Of a stretch of DNA of 57,175 nt, positions 27,560 to 35,624 are shown piece by piece. The notes under the pieces are model-generated. The model was not told the origin of the DNA and did no database searches. It saw only the letters and a program-made list of their open reading frames with translations. Origin of the DNA: Draconibacterium orientale (GTDB lineage: Bacteria > Bacteroidota > Bacteroidia > Bacteroidales > Prolixibacteraceae). The position numbers and the translations under genes were made by a program. The stretch lies in assembly GCA_020726265.1 (NCBI GenBank), contig DYSZ01000003.1, forward strand, positions 1 to 57,175, in the 5' to 3' direction. Every line of letters starts with the position of its first letter. Within the stretch, counting starts at the first letter, position 1.

Positions 27560-28261
27560 TTAGCCCAATTTGCTAATTCTGTCAAGCCGATAGGGATCAA
27601 GAATTCTGATTTTCCGTCCATCGATGGTAATTACATTTTCGCTGGCAAAAGTTGAAAGTGTTCGAATGGCATTCGAGGCTGTCATGTTCGATAAATTGGC
27701 AATATCCTCGCGCGAAAGAAAAACCTTAAGCGTAACACCATCACTTTCAACTCCATATTTATCGCGAAGCAATATTAATGCTTCGGCGAGCCGGCCACGA
27801 ATATGTTTCTGAGTTAACGATACAGTGCGCGAATAGGCAAACCCCAATTCGCGCGATAATTTATTGACGATACGCAACGAGAAATCACTGTTCCTGAGTG
27901 CACGGTTAAAAATAAATTCGGAACTCACAGTACAAACCAGCGACTCTTCGATGGTAACGGCTGAAGTAAAATGTGGTTCGTTACCCAAAAGCGCCCTGTA
28001 ACCTATTACCCCGAGCGGTTTACCCATTCTGATTATTTGTTCGCGACCGCCAACTCCATCTTTGTACATCTTTACTTTACCATCAACCAGCATAATGAAA
28101 CCAGCAGGTTTATCTCCTTCTTTATAAATAAATTCATTTCTGCGATAGTGAGAAAGCGAGATATGTTCCTGCATCTCTTTTTTCTCCTGTGGATTTAAAA
28201 CATAGAAAATAGATTTAGGATTTTCAGTGATGTCCTTTATTCCGTATTCTGAATTCAACAT
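27560..28261 (-). CDS. Crp/Fnr-family transcriptional regulator
   Basis: A 233-residue regulator with a cyclic-nucleotide-binding-like beta barrel (about residues 20-140: FIYKEGDKPAGFIMLVDGKV) and a C-terminal winged helix (about 150-225: LSREDIANLSNMTASNAIRT). No N-terminal cysteine cluster as in FNR is present, and the phosphate-binding cassette of cAMP-binding CRP is not intact, so the ligand is unknown. It faces murF-alr tail to tail with a 57-base gap and has a candidate -7 box at 28291. Targets cannot be told from the sequence; related Bacteroidota regulators respond to oxygen or NO. Confidence 0.85.
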   Translation of the reverse strand: MLNSEYGIKDITENPKSIFYVLNPQEKKEMQEHISLSHYRRNEFIYKEGDKPAGFIMLVDGKVKMYKDGVGGREQIIRMGKPLGVIGYRALLGNEPHFTSAVTIEESLVCTVSSEFIFNRALRNSDFSLRIVNKLSRELGFAYSRTVSLTQKHIRGRLAEALILLRDKYGVESDGVTLKVFLSREDIANLSNMTASNAIRTLSTFASENVITIDGRKIRILDPYRLDRISKLG

Positions 28262-28290
28262 GCGCCCCGATATGATAGTTTTTCCACTTT

Positions 28291-28298
28291 CAAAGCTA
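28291..28298 (-). promoter_or_regulatory. Candidate -7 box for the Crp/Fnr gene
   Basis: On the minus strand TAGCTTTG fits TAnnTTTG 29 bases before the ATG at 28261. No good -33 element. Confidence 0.35.
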
Positions 28299-28399
28299 AA
28301 AAATAATTACAAGGAACTCCATTGAAGTAAACAATTATTTTACATTCTTAATATCGCAAGAATTTAATAACAAATTGATTATCAATATCGATTGTAATT

Positions 28400-28503
28400 T
28401 TAATATTTCGCCACCAGCGGCATCCTCCGGCCAAAACCAAAAGCCTTTGAACTGACCCGTAAAATTGGCGCTGCCTGAAACTTTGAATAATTGTCTGCAT
28501 GGT
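28400..28503 (-). pseudogene. Second, diverged copy of the nadE 3' end
   Basis: The minus strand encodes FQAAPILRVSSKAFGFGRRM then PLVAKY and a stop, matching the last 27 or so residues of NadE (29094-29174) with one conservative change over this stretch. The DNA differs at about ten positions, nearly all third-base, and the stop is TAA instead of TGA. Upstream of the match the frame runs into the stop of the ATPase remnant, so nothing before it is NadE. It is therefore an isolated gene end, not a recent duplication. It may be the displaced original terminus of nadE or the last piece of a lost nadE allele. Confidence 0.85.
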
Positions 28504-28982
28504 TTAAATTACTTCTGAATTCCAAAGTGCTTTCAGGAATTTTTCAGCGGGAATTATTTCAACTCCATTCAGAATTCTTGGTCCGGAATTTCGGCACTCA
28601 CAAGCGGGAAAAGTGTTTTTTTCAAAGCCCTTCCTCCCAGTAAATTAGCTCCGCTTCTGATTAACTTACGGGGACTTGAACCACTCAGAATAAACCGAAT
28701 TTTTTTTCGGTGAATCAACGAATGTATTTCATCCAGTAACTGAGGCACTTTCTGAATCTCATCAATAACGACCAGATCGCCTTCTTTCATTGATTCAAGT
28801 TCTTCACTCAGTAAGGAAGGCTTCCTCAGAAACCTTTCAAATTCTTTTGCCTGTAACAAATCATAGTATCTTGCCTGCGGAAATAGTTAATCCAGTCAGG
28901 TAGTTTTTCCTACCTGACGCGCCCCCCATAAAAACAGACTGTCGTTATTCTCATCTTCAAGCGATAATCTTCGCAAATACAT
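28504..28982 (-). pseudogene. AAA_14/DUF4143-type ATPase, broken
   Basis: Remains of an ATPase of the AAA_14/DUF4143 group, soluble P-loop proteins of unclear function that are common in Bacteroidota and average about 400 residues. From ATG at 28982: MYLRRLSLED, Walker A GARQVGKTT, then in-frame TGA and TAA, then LFPQARYYDLLQAKEFE and the Walker B stretch GDLVVIDEIQKVPQLLDEI, sensor RFILSGSSPRKL and LFPLVSAEIP. There the middle of the gene (about 200 residues) is missing and the frame shifts to the true C-terminus GPRILNGVEIIPAEKFLKAL ending WNSEVI (stop at 28504). No intact product is possible. It sits between nadE and a second nadE 3' end. Confidence 0.88.
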
Positions 28983-28999
28983 ACATACTATTGTTGAAT

Positions 29000-29050
29000 T
29001 ATCCTGATATATCTACATGCTAATATAGTTTTATCAGGATATAACTACAT
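29000..29050. repeat. Paired repeats upstream of the ATPase remnant
   Basis: TATCCTGATA (29000-29009) and TATCAGGATA (29032-29041) are a perfect inverted pair 22 bases apart. The following bases repeat directly as ATATATCTACAT (29007-29018) and ATATAACTACAT (29039-29050). Placement just before the ATPase start suggests an operator or promoter repeat. Confidence 0.6.
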
Positions 29051-29093
29051 CTCATGTTGCAAATTTATTGTTTTTCACAATAAATCTAAATGA

Positions 29094-30737
29094 TCAGTAT
29101 TTTGCTACCAGCGGCATTCTTCGTCCAAAACCAAACGCTTTTGAACTGATCCGTAAAATTGGCGCTGCCTGAAATCGTTTGTATTCGTTCATATTCACCA
29201 TGCGGATTACGCGGTTCACCACTTTCTCGTCAAAACCCATATCAACTATTTCTTTTGGCGAAAGGTTCATTTCAATGTAGCCAAAAAGCATCCTGTCTAA
29301 ATCGTGATATTCGGGCAGCGAGTCGGTATCTTTCTGGTCGGGACGTAATTCAGCCGACGGTGGTTTGATGATTGTGTTTTCGGGAATGATTTCCTTGTCG
29401 CGGTTAATCAGGCGGGCCATTTTAAAAATATCGGTTTTATAAACATCGCCAAGTACAGCGAGTCCGCCATTCATGTCGCCGTACAAAGTGCCGTAACCCA
29501 CTGCACTTTCACTTTTGTTGGTGGTGTTTAAAAGAATATGACCAAACTTGTTCGAAATTGCCATCAGGTAAATCCCCCGGGCACGCGCCTGAATGTTTTC
29601 TTCGGTAACACCGGGCGAAGTACCTCCAAAAATTGGCTTCAAAGCTGCTTCGAATGCATCAACTGCAGGTTGAATTTTTACAATTTCGTATTGAATACCC
29701 AAATTTTCAGCCAATTGCCAGGCATCTTCAATACTGTGGTTCGATGAGTATTTCGATGGCAATAAAAGTACGCGTACATTTTCAGCGCCCAAAGCCTTTA
29801 CCGCAAGCACAACAGTAATTGCCGAATCAATTCCACCCGACAAGCCAAGCGTGGCGCAGGTAAAGCCCATTTTTCTGAAATAATCGCCAATACCCAAAAC
29901 AAGTGCATCGTGAATTTTTTCGATGGTGCCGGCTTCAGGCTGCAACTGCTTTTCTCCAATATTCCGGGTATCAACTATCAGAAAATCTTCCTCGAAATAT
30001 TTCAGTTCTTTAATTACTTCGCCATTCCCATCAATTAAAACAGAGCCTCCATCAAAAATAAGTTCGGTTTGTGCACCAACCTGATTGATATACAAAACCG
30101 GAGTTTTGTACTTTTTCGCCTTGTTAATCAGCACATTTTTACGCCATTCTTCCTGGTTGTACGAAAACGGCGAAGCCGAAATATTCACCACAAAAGCAGG
30201 TTTTAGTTTTGCCAATTCTTCCATTGGCGAAATCTGGTAGAGTTTATCTTTCCCAAATTCGCTGGCTGTAGGTTGCTCGTCCCACAAATCTTCGCAAATG
30301 GTTATGGCAAATTTTTCGCCTTTGTATTGCGCAAGGCCAAACTGACGGTTAGGTTCAAAATGCCTGTATTCATCAAAAACATCATAGGTTGGTAAAAGTG
30401 TTTTATCCTGAATGTATTGAATTTCACCGTTGAATAGCAGAAATGCAGCATTAAAAAGCTGCTTCCCTTTTTCGTTTTGATTGATGCGCGGTGCTCCGAT
30501 AATTGCGGCAATTCCGTGGCAAAATGCAGCAATATTTGCAACCGCATTTTCAGCTTTCTGAATAAACTCTTTTTTCTCTAACAAATCGTGCGGATAATAA
30601 CCGGTAACCGACAATTCAGAAAAAACAACCAAATCAGCGCCTTCAACTTTCGCCTTTTCGATATAAGCGATAATCTTAGCCGAATTTCCTTCGAAATCGC
30701 CAATGGTATAATTTAATTGTGCAAATGCAACTTTCAT
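29094..30737 (-). CDS. nadE: Glutamine-dependent NAD+ synthetase
   Basis: Converts deamido-NAD (NaAD) to NAD+ using glutamine and ATP. Residues 1-260 are a nitrilase-type glutaminase with the triad E41, K112 (DKTLLP) and C148 (TICEDLWDE). From about 275 comes the synthetase with the ATP pyrophosphatase loop SGGIDS at residues 300-305 and NKSESAVGYGTLYGDMNGG later. The C-terminus SSKAFGFGRRMPLVAKY is intact. The 547 residues are normal for this two-domain form. It is divergent from gldB. The end of this gene is duplicated at 28400, beyond a broken ATPase gene. Confidence 0.95.
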   Translation of the reverse strand: MKVAFAQLNYTIGDFEGNSAKIIAYIEKAKVEGADLVVFSELSVTGYYPHDLLEKKEFIQKAENAVANIAAFCHGIAAIIGAPRINQNEKGKQLFNAAFLLFNGEIQYIQDKTLLPTYDVFDEYRHFEPNRQFGLAQYKGEKFAITICEDLWDEQPTASEFGKDKLYQISPMEELAKLKPAFVVNISASPFSYNQEEWRKNVLINKAKKYKTPVLYINQVGAQTELIFDGGSVLIDGNGEVIKELKYFEEDFLIVDTRNIGEKQLQPEAGTIEKIHDALVLGIGDYFRKMGFTCATLGLSGGIDSAITVVLAVKALGAENVRVLLLPSKYSSNHSIEDAWQLAENLGIQYEIVKIQPAVDAFEAALKPIFGGTSPGVTEENIQARARGIYLMAISNKFGHILLNTTNKSESAVGYGTLYGDMNGGLAVLGDVYKTDIFKMARLINRDKEIIPENTIIKPPSAELRPDQKDTDSLPEYHDLDRMLFGYIEMNLSPKEIVDMGFDEKVVNRVIRMVNMNEYKRFQAAPILRISSKAFGFGRRMPLVAKY

Positions 30738-30739
30738 AC

Positions 30740-30806
30740 GCTGAGTTTAAAGTTCCGAGTTCAAAGTTCCGAAACCCGAAACTCGGAACTCGGAACCTGA
30801 AACCCG
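30740..30806. repeat. Palindromic tract between nadE and gldB
   Basis: GTTCCGAGTTC (30752-30762) and GAACTCGGAAC (30786-30796) are a perfect 11-bp inverted pair. The units AAAGTTCCGA and CTCGGAA recur several times in between. It lies in the divergent promoter region of nadE and gldB. Short repeats of this kind are scattered in Bacteroidota genomes. Confidence 0.6.
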
Positions 30807-30889
30807 GTTGCAAATCTCCATTTTTTAGTTCACTTTCGCAATATTAATATCAAACAGGCGTATTGAAACAGTTACTGACAAATTTTTAA

Positions 30890-31900
30890 ATGAAGACATC
30901 AAAATATATTTTACTGATAATACTCGTGGCAATTATTTTTTCGTGCAGGCAAAATACGATGAAAGTAAGACTATCGGGTACTGAGAAGGAGGTTGAAATC
31001 GTAAGATTCGACAACGAATTATTTACCACCGGGTGGGACGACTCTTCGGCAGTTGTAGCGCTCGCCAATAAGTACGCCGCCTTTTTCGATCTTTATACTT
31101 ACAGGGTTATTCATATTGGAGGATTGGGCGACACACTCTTTTTTGAGGGGTTACAGCAGTTTATGACCGACACGATGATGCTCGACATCAGAAAAAAAAC
31201 TGATTCGGTGTTTGCTGGTATTGATGACACAGAAAAGAAACTGAAAGATGCCTTCAAATATTTTCAGTACCATTTCCCGGAGAAAGAATTGCCAACACTC
31301 TATTTTTATATTTCCGGATTTAACCAGTCGGTGGTTACGGCCGAAAATATTATCGGTATAAGTTTAGACAAATACCTTGGGCAAGACTGCAAATGGTACC
31401 AGCACCTCAGTTCAACCCCGCAATATAAAATTGTAAACATGCACAAACTCAAGATTGCTTCGGATGTGGCTTATGCCTGGGGAGCAACAGAGTTTGAAAA
31501 CACAGGCAAAACCACTACCCTGCTCGACAACATAATTTACCAGGGAAAACTGATGTATTTTGTGGATGCACTGCTGCCCGAAACACACGACACACTGAAA
31601 ATCGGATACACAGGAATTCAGCTTGAATGGTGCAAAAAAAACGAAGCACAAATGTGGTCGCAACTGATTGAGCATAAAATGCTGTATTCAAACAACCGGA
31701 TGGATATAATCCGTTACACTAACCCAAGCCCCACCACCAGCGGATTTCCGCTCGAATCGCCCGGCCGGACTGGTGTTTGGATTGGCTGGCAGATTGTAAG
31801 GGAATACATGGAAAAATTCCCTGAAACTCCCTTGGATGATTTGATGAAAAACGACAATTACCAGCAGATTTTAAACGACTCGAAATACTTTCCTGAATAA
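30890..31900 (+). CDS. gldB: Gliding-motility-associated lipoprotein GldB
   Basis: A 336-residue lipoprotein with signal peptide and lipobox IFSC (Cys about 19). The order EVEIVRFDNELF, then a region with TMMLDIRK and FKYFQYHFPEKELPTLYFYISGF and NIIGISLDKYLG, and GFPLESPGRTGVWIGWQIVREYM at the end, matches the GldB family (longer stretches cited only in part). GldB is needed for gliding in Flavobacterium, but homologues are widespread in non-gliding Bacteroidota, so motility should not be concluded. In many genomes gldB sits next to nadE and gldC; here nadE is divergent and gldC is absent. No type IX secretion gene is in the window. Confidence 0.85.
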   Translation: MKTSKYILLIILVAIIFSCRQNTMKVRLSGTEKEVEIVRFDNELFTTGWDDSSAVVALANKYAAFFDLYTYRVIHIGGLGDTLFFEGLQQFMTDTMMLDIRKKTDSVFAGIDDTEKKLKDAFKYFQYHFPEKELPTLYFYISGFNQSVVTAENIIGISLDKYLGQDCKWYQHLSSTPQYKIVNMHKLKIASDVAYAWGATEFENTGKTTTLLDNIIYQGKLMYFVDALLPETHDTLKIGYTGIQLEWCKKNEAQMWSQLIEHKMLYSNNRMDIIRYTNPSPTTSGFPLESPGRTGVWIGWQIVREYMEKFPETPLDDLMKNDNYQQILNDSKYFPE

Positions 31901-32070
31901 TCAGATTTAGTTCTGAAAGTACATTAATCTTACTTTCATTATAACTTACAGGTTTCGAAAAAACCATAAAATGGATTTGATTGAGGAAATCCCCGTATTG
32001 GTTGATTCTCTTTTTTTTTTGATTTGGTTATTTTTTACCTTCGAAAAGAATTTTAGATGAAAGTCAAAAA

Positions 32071-33453
32071 ATGAAAAATGCTTTTCAACTTCTATTCCTG
32101 ATATTACTGATTACTTTAGTTTCATGCTCGGAGGACGAGGAAATTATATCCGGCCAGCAAATAGAAATTCAAACAACCGACTGGACTGAAAAAACACATA
32201 GTTCGGCAGCCATGCCTGATTACGATATAGTTTTCCCGGATGATAAAGTTAACCGAATAGATATTAAAATTGAACCTGAAAACTGGAAGAAAATGCAAAC
32301 CGATTTAGCTTCAAATGTTGGAGGAGGACAAGGAATTCCGGGTCAGCCACCGGGAGATACTGAGTATGATTTATTATGGGTTCCGTGCAATGTATTTTTT
32401 AATAATATTCAATGGTACCAGGCCGGAATTAGGTACAAAGGGAATTCCAGTTTGCGAACAACTTATCAGCGGGGCATAAAGAAACTCCCGTTAAAACTCG
32501 ATTTCGACCAGTTCGAAGACACTTATCCGGCAATTCAAAACCAACGTTTTTATGGTTTCAAGCAATTAAGTCTGAAAAACAACTTCGAAGACAAATCATT
32601 TGTACGCGAGAAAGTGGCTTCCGATCTTTTCCGTGAGTTCGGTCTTGTTTCCCCCAGAACAGCATTTTATCGTGTTTATGTCGATTTTGGAGAGGGTGAA
32701 AAATATTTCGGATTATACACGTTAGTAGAAGAAGTTGATGACACGGTAATTAAAACGCAGTATGCCGAAACTAAAGGAAATCTGTACAAGCCAGAAGGTA
32801 AGGGTGCAACATTTGGGGCCGGTTCTTTTGATATTTCAGATATGTGCAAAAAGACAAACGAAACTGAAAACAATTATTCAGATGTCCAGCAATTGTACAC
32901 AGTTATTAATAGTTCGGAACGGGAAACCAGTAATGACAAGTGGAAAGAAAAACTAAATGCGGTTTTTAATATTCCGCTGTTTTTAAAATGGCTGGCTGTC
33001 AATACTACCATGCAAAACTGGGATACTTATGGAAGAATGACGCACAATTACTATTTGTACAACAATCCTGAATCGGGAAAACTGGAATGGATTCCGTGGG
33101 ATAATAATGAAGCATTGCAGGATGGCAAAATGGGTGGAGCGCTTTCACTTTCGCTGTCAGAAGTTGGAGTAAACTGGCCACTTATTCGATACATTATTAA
33201 CGATAAAACCTGGGAAGCAGAATACAAACAAAATTTATCAGGTTTTGTGAACGGGGTTTTTAATCCAGGGCGTGTCAATATCAAATATGAGAACTACAGG
33301 CAATTATTACGCGAATATGTTGTAGGCAGTTCAGGTGAACAAACCGGCTACACTTTTTTAAGCAACAATGCCGATTTCGATACTGCTGTTGATTTTTTAA
33401 AACTACATGTTGAAAAGCGCAATGAAGCAGTTCGGCAATTTTTATCGAAATAA
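32071..33453 (+). CDS. CotH-kinase-family surface lipoprotein
   Basis: A 460-residue lipoprotein (lipobox LVSC, Cys about 19) with a CotH domain over about residues 60-440. CotH proteins are atypical protein kinases, known from spore-coat CotH. Family features are GIRYKGNSSLRTTY and KLPLKLDFDQFED near the start of the fold, FVREKVASDLFREFGLVSPR in the middle, and the catalytic stretch NWDTYGRMTHNYYLYNNP then LEWIPWDNN, whose aspartates match the metal-binding and catalytic positions. So the enzyme looks active and lies outside the cytoplasm. It starts a cluster with VTC, DUF4956 and DUF2490 genes. ATP outside the cell membrane would be unusual, so the phosphate donor is an open question. Confidence 0.88.
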   Translation: MKNAFQLLFLILLITLVSCSEDEEIISGQQIEIQTTDWTEKTHSSAAMPDYDIVFPDDKVNRIDIKIEPENWKKMQTDLASNVGGGQGIPGQPPGDTEYDLLWVPCNVFFNNIQWYQAGIRYKGNSSLRTTYQRGIKKLPLKLDFDQFEDTYPAIQNQRFYGFKQLSLKNNFEDKSFVREKVASDLFREFGLVSPRTAFYRVYVDFGEGEKYFGLYTLVEEVDDTVIKTQYAETKGNLYKPEGKGATFGAGSFDISDMCKKTNETENNYSDVQQLYTVINSSERETSNDKWKEKLNAVFNIPLFLKWLAVNTTMQNWDTYGRMTHNYYLYNNPESGKLEWIPWDNNEALQDGKMGGALSLSLSEVGVNWPLIRYIINDKTWEAEYKQNLSGFVNGVFNPGRVNIKYENYRQLLREYVVGSSGEQTGYTFLSNNADFDTAVDFLKLHVEKRNEAVRQFLSK

Positions 33454-33476
33454 ATAGTTCTGTAATTCAATTGCTT

Positions 33477-34108
33477 ATGACAAGTCTGGAAATGAAGAAC
33501 GTGATTCAAAATACAAAAAAAGGTGAACTGCTGATTTATTTAATTATTTGGTTGCTATTTGTACGCTTTGGATTTTTTTGGGCAGAATAATGATACAGTC
33601 GGAAGGAATGATGCACATGCCTCCTCCTGGTTTTTCTGCCGATGTGCCTCCTCCTCCGCAACGATTTAAACCCTGGTTTGTCAACCTGCCCGAAATTTTT
33701 ATGATTTCGGTGCTGGTGGTTGGATTTAATGCCACAATAAAACTCACCATAAAAGGTCAGGTTGAAGAACAAAAAAACAAAGAGTTGGAAAAAGAAAAAC
33801 TGCAAACCGAACTGGCTTTTTTACGCAACCAGGTAAGTCCTCATTTTCTGATGAATACTTTGAATAATATTCATGCTCTTGTTGATTTGAATCCCAAAAA
33901 TGCTAAAGAATCGAAAGTAAAATCGCTGGAAGAAAAACATCCTGAATCCAAATTTATGCGTGTTCATCGTTCCTACATTGTTAATACTGATAAAATAGCC
34001 ACGGTTGAACGCTTCCGGATAGTTTTTGATGAAAAGGTTTTTATACCTGTTTCTGAAAATTACAAAGGAAAATTTAATGTATTTCTGAAAAACAAATTTC
34101 TGGAGTAG
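33477..34108 (+). pseudogene. LytS-type kinase / LytTR regulator chimera, broken
   Basis: This is the collapsed remainder of a LytS/LytTR two-component pair. From ATG 33477 or 33492 the protein begins KGELLIYLIIWLLFVRFGFF, a membrane helix, and then loses frame in a run of seven T (33573-33579); one more T would restore it. The next part carries a Pro-rich loop, a second membrane helix (EIFMISVLVVGFNATI), a coiled coil and the H-box QVSPHFLMNTLNNIHAL. At about 33911-33920 the sequence jumps to the DNA-binding end of a LytTR regulator: KSLEEKHPES, FMRVHRSYIVNTDKI. Missing are the ATPase half of the kinase and the receiver domain. The 186-residue piece from 33548 is open but no longer a kinase. 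Confidence 0.85.
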
Positions 34109-34227
34109 AAATCATAATTTACATGCCCCAAACGCGCAGATACTCGTTTTAAATTGCAGGAAGCGTAACAGTTTCTTAATAAAATTCCATAATATTGTGC
34201 CCTTAAAATTATACAACCGAAACTAAC

Positions 34228-35007
34228 TTGAAAGACTTTAACCATATTATTTCAAAATTCACTCCTATATCGCTCAACGAAATTGAAGAAGTAAAACTAA
34301 TGAGCAGAATTGACAGGAAATATTGGTTTCATATTTCAAAATTGCAACAGGTTTTGGAACAAACACTCCCCAACTATCACATTCTTGAAATTAACGGACA
34401 GCGCCTGATGGAATACCAAACCCGTTATTTTGATACTGCCGACAACGACATGTACATGATGCACCACAACAGGTATTTGCCACGCCATAAAATCAGGCTG
34501 AGGAAATATGTTTCTACTGATAGTGGATTTCTGGAGGTGAAATTTAAAACCAACAAAAAAATAACAATTAAAAGTCGTATCGAAAATGAATTTGAAAAAC
34601 CCGCGTTTACAAACACCGACGATAATTTTATTGCTCTGAAAACACCATTTTCAGGAAAAGCAATTTTCCCGGTAATTTTTAACCAATTTCGACGAATAAC
34701 GCTCATCCACAAAGACAAACTCGACCGCTGTACCATCGATATCTCGCCAAAATTCTGGAACGACAAAAACGAAATCTCACTTGAAAACCTTGTGATTTTC
34801 GAAATAAAAAAGGGACACAGTTTAAAATCGTCGCCAATGGTTTCGCTTGCCCGAAGCCTGAAAATACGTCAACGCGGAATGTCGAAATATTGTACTGGTC
34901 GTGCATTGCTTGAACCAAAACTGAAACAAAATTCTTTCAAACCACGACTTCGATATATACACCGACATATTCTAAACGAAATACAGCCATGGGAATTTCA
35001 AACATAA
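34228..35007 (+). CDS. VTC-domain (polyphosphate polymerase-like) protein
   Basis: A 259-residue soluble protein of the VTC/CYTH tunnel family, whose eukaryotic member Vtc4 polymerises polyphosphate from ATP. The start codon is TTG at 34228, since the family begins with FTPISLNEIEEVKLMSRIDRKYWF, cut here to its first part, and the first in-frame ATG would remove it. Charged tunnel strands are SRIDRKYWF, YQTRYFDTADN, HKIRLRKY, FLEVKFKTNKK and FEIKKGH, with Lys, Arg and Glu spaced as in triphosphate-binding tunnels. It overlaps the DUF4956 gene by 19 bases. The biochemical activity of bacterial members is mostly untested. Confidence 0.87.
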   Translation: MKDFNHIISKFTPISLNEIEEVKLMSRIDRKYWFHISKLQQVLEQTLPNYHILEINGQRLMEYQTRYFDTADNDMYMMHHNRYLPRHKIRLRKYVSTDSGFLEVKFKTNKKITIKSRIENEFEKPAFTNTDDNFIALKTPFSGKAIFPVIFNQFRRITLIHKDKLDRCTIDISPKFWNDKNEISLENLVIFEIKKGHSLKSSPMVSLARSLKIRQRGMSKYCTGRALLEPKLKQNSFKPRLRYIHRHILNEIQPWEFQT

Positions 35008-35624
35008 TTACCTCTCAATTTGCCCTCGAAAATTTTTATGCCCTGGCTATCAGGTTTGGCTTTAACCTGATTGCCACCTTCTTTATTGTTGTAATGCTGT
35101 ATGCACAAAACAGCAAGCGCAAGGAATTCTATTTCAGCTACTTTGCAATAAGCATTGCCGTTTTTATGCTTTGTTTTCTGCTCGAAAGCGTTAAACTTGA
35201 GCTTGGTTTTGCGTTAGGACTATTTGCAATATTTGGTATTATCCGCTACCGAACCGATGCAATTCCGATTAAGGAAATGACTTATTTATTCGTAATTATT
35301 GCTGTTTCGGTGGTAAATGCTTTATCAAAAGATTTCCTTGGATACCTGGAACTTACTTTTGTAAATATTATGCTGGTAGGCGCACTCTGGATTTTGGAAC
35401 AGGTTTTATTGCTTCGCCAGGAAGATTCGCTACTGATTATTTACGACAATATTGAAAACATTGCACCAACCCGTGAAGCTGAACTATTAGCTGATCTTGA
35501 AAAAAGAACAGGGCGTAAAATCAGGCGATATCAGATTGATAAAGTTGATTTACTGCGCGATGTTGCCACTATCACAATTTATTTTTATGTAAACGGAAAA
35601 GGAAAATCAAAAATCGCCCGATGA
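34989..35624 (+). CDS. DUF4956-family membrane protein
   Basis: A 211-residue inner-membrane protein with about four membrane helices (about residues 18-38, 47-66, 67-88 cut by an Arg/Lys turn, and 96-140) and a cytoplasmic C-terminal domain of about 70 residues. I recognise the DUF4956 family by its FGIIRYRTDAIPIKEMTYLF loop. Family members are regularly encoded with VTC proteins and CotH kinases, and the function is unknown. It overlaps VTC by 19 bases and the next gene by 4, so translation of the three is coupled. The C-terminal domain, with KRTGRKIRRYQIDKVD, is basic and could bind VTC or an anionic polymer; that is inference. Confidence 0.85.
   Translation: MGISNIITSQFALENFYALAIRFGFNLIATFFIVVMLYAQNSKRKEFYFSYFAISIAVFMLCFLLESVKLELGFALGLFAIFGIIRYRTDAIPIKEMTYLFVIIAVSVVNALSKDFLGYLELTFVNIMLVGALWILEQVLLLRQEDSLLIIYDNIENIAPTREAELLADLEKRTGRKIRRYQIDKVDLLRDVATITIYFYVNGKGKSKIAR

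Noticed and set aside
30740-30806. A CRISPR-like array from repeated AAAGTTCCGA units
   Set aside because: The units are about 10 bases long, irregularly spaced and partly inverted, with no spacers and no cas genes.
33548-34108. Reading the open 186 codons as an intact sensor kinase
   Set aside because: There is no ATPase domain, the first helix is out of frame, and the end is a LytTR domain from another protein.
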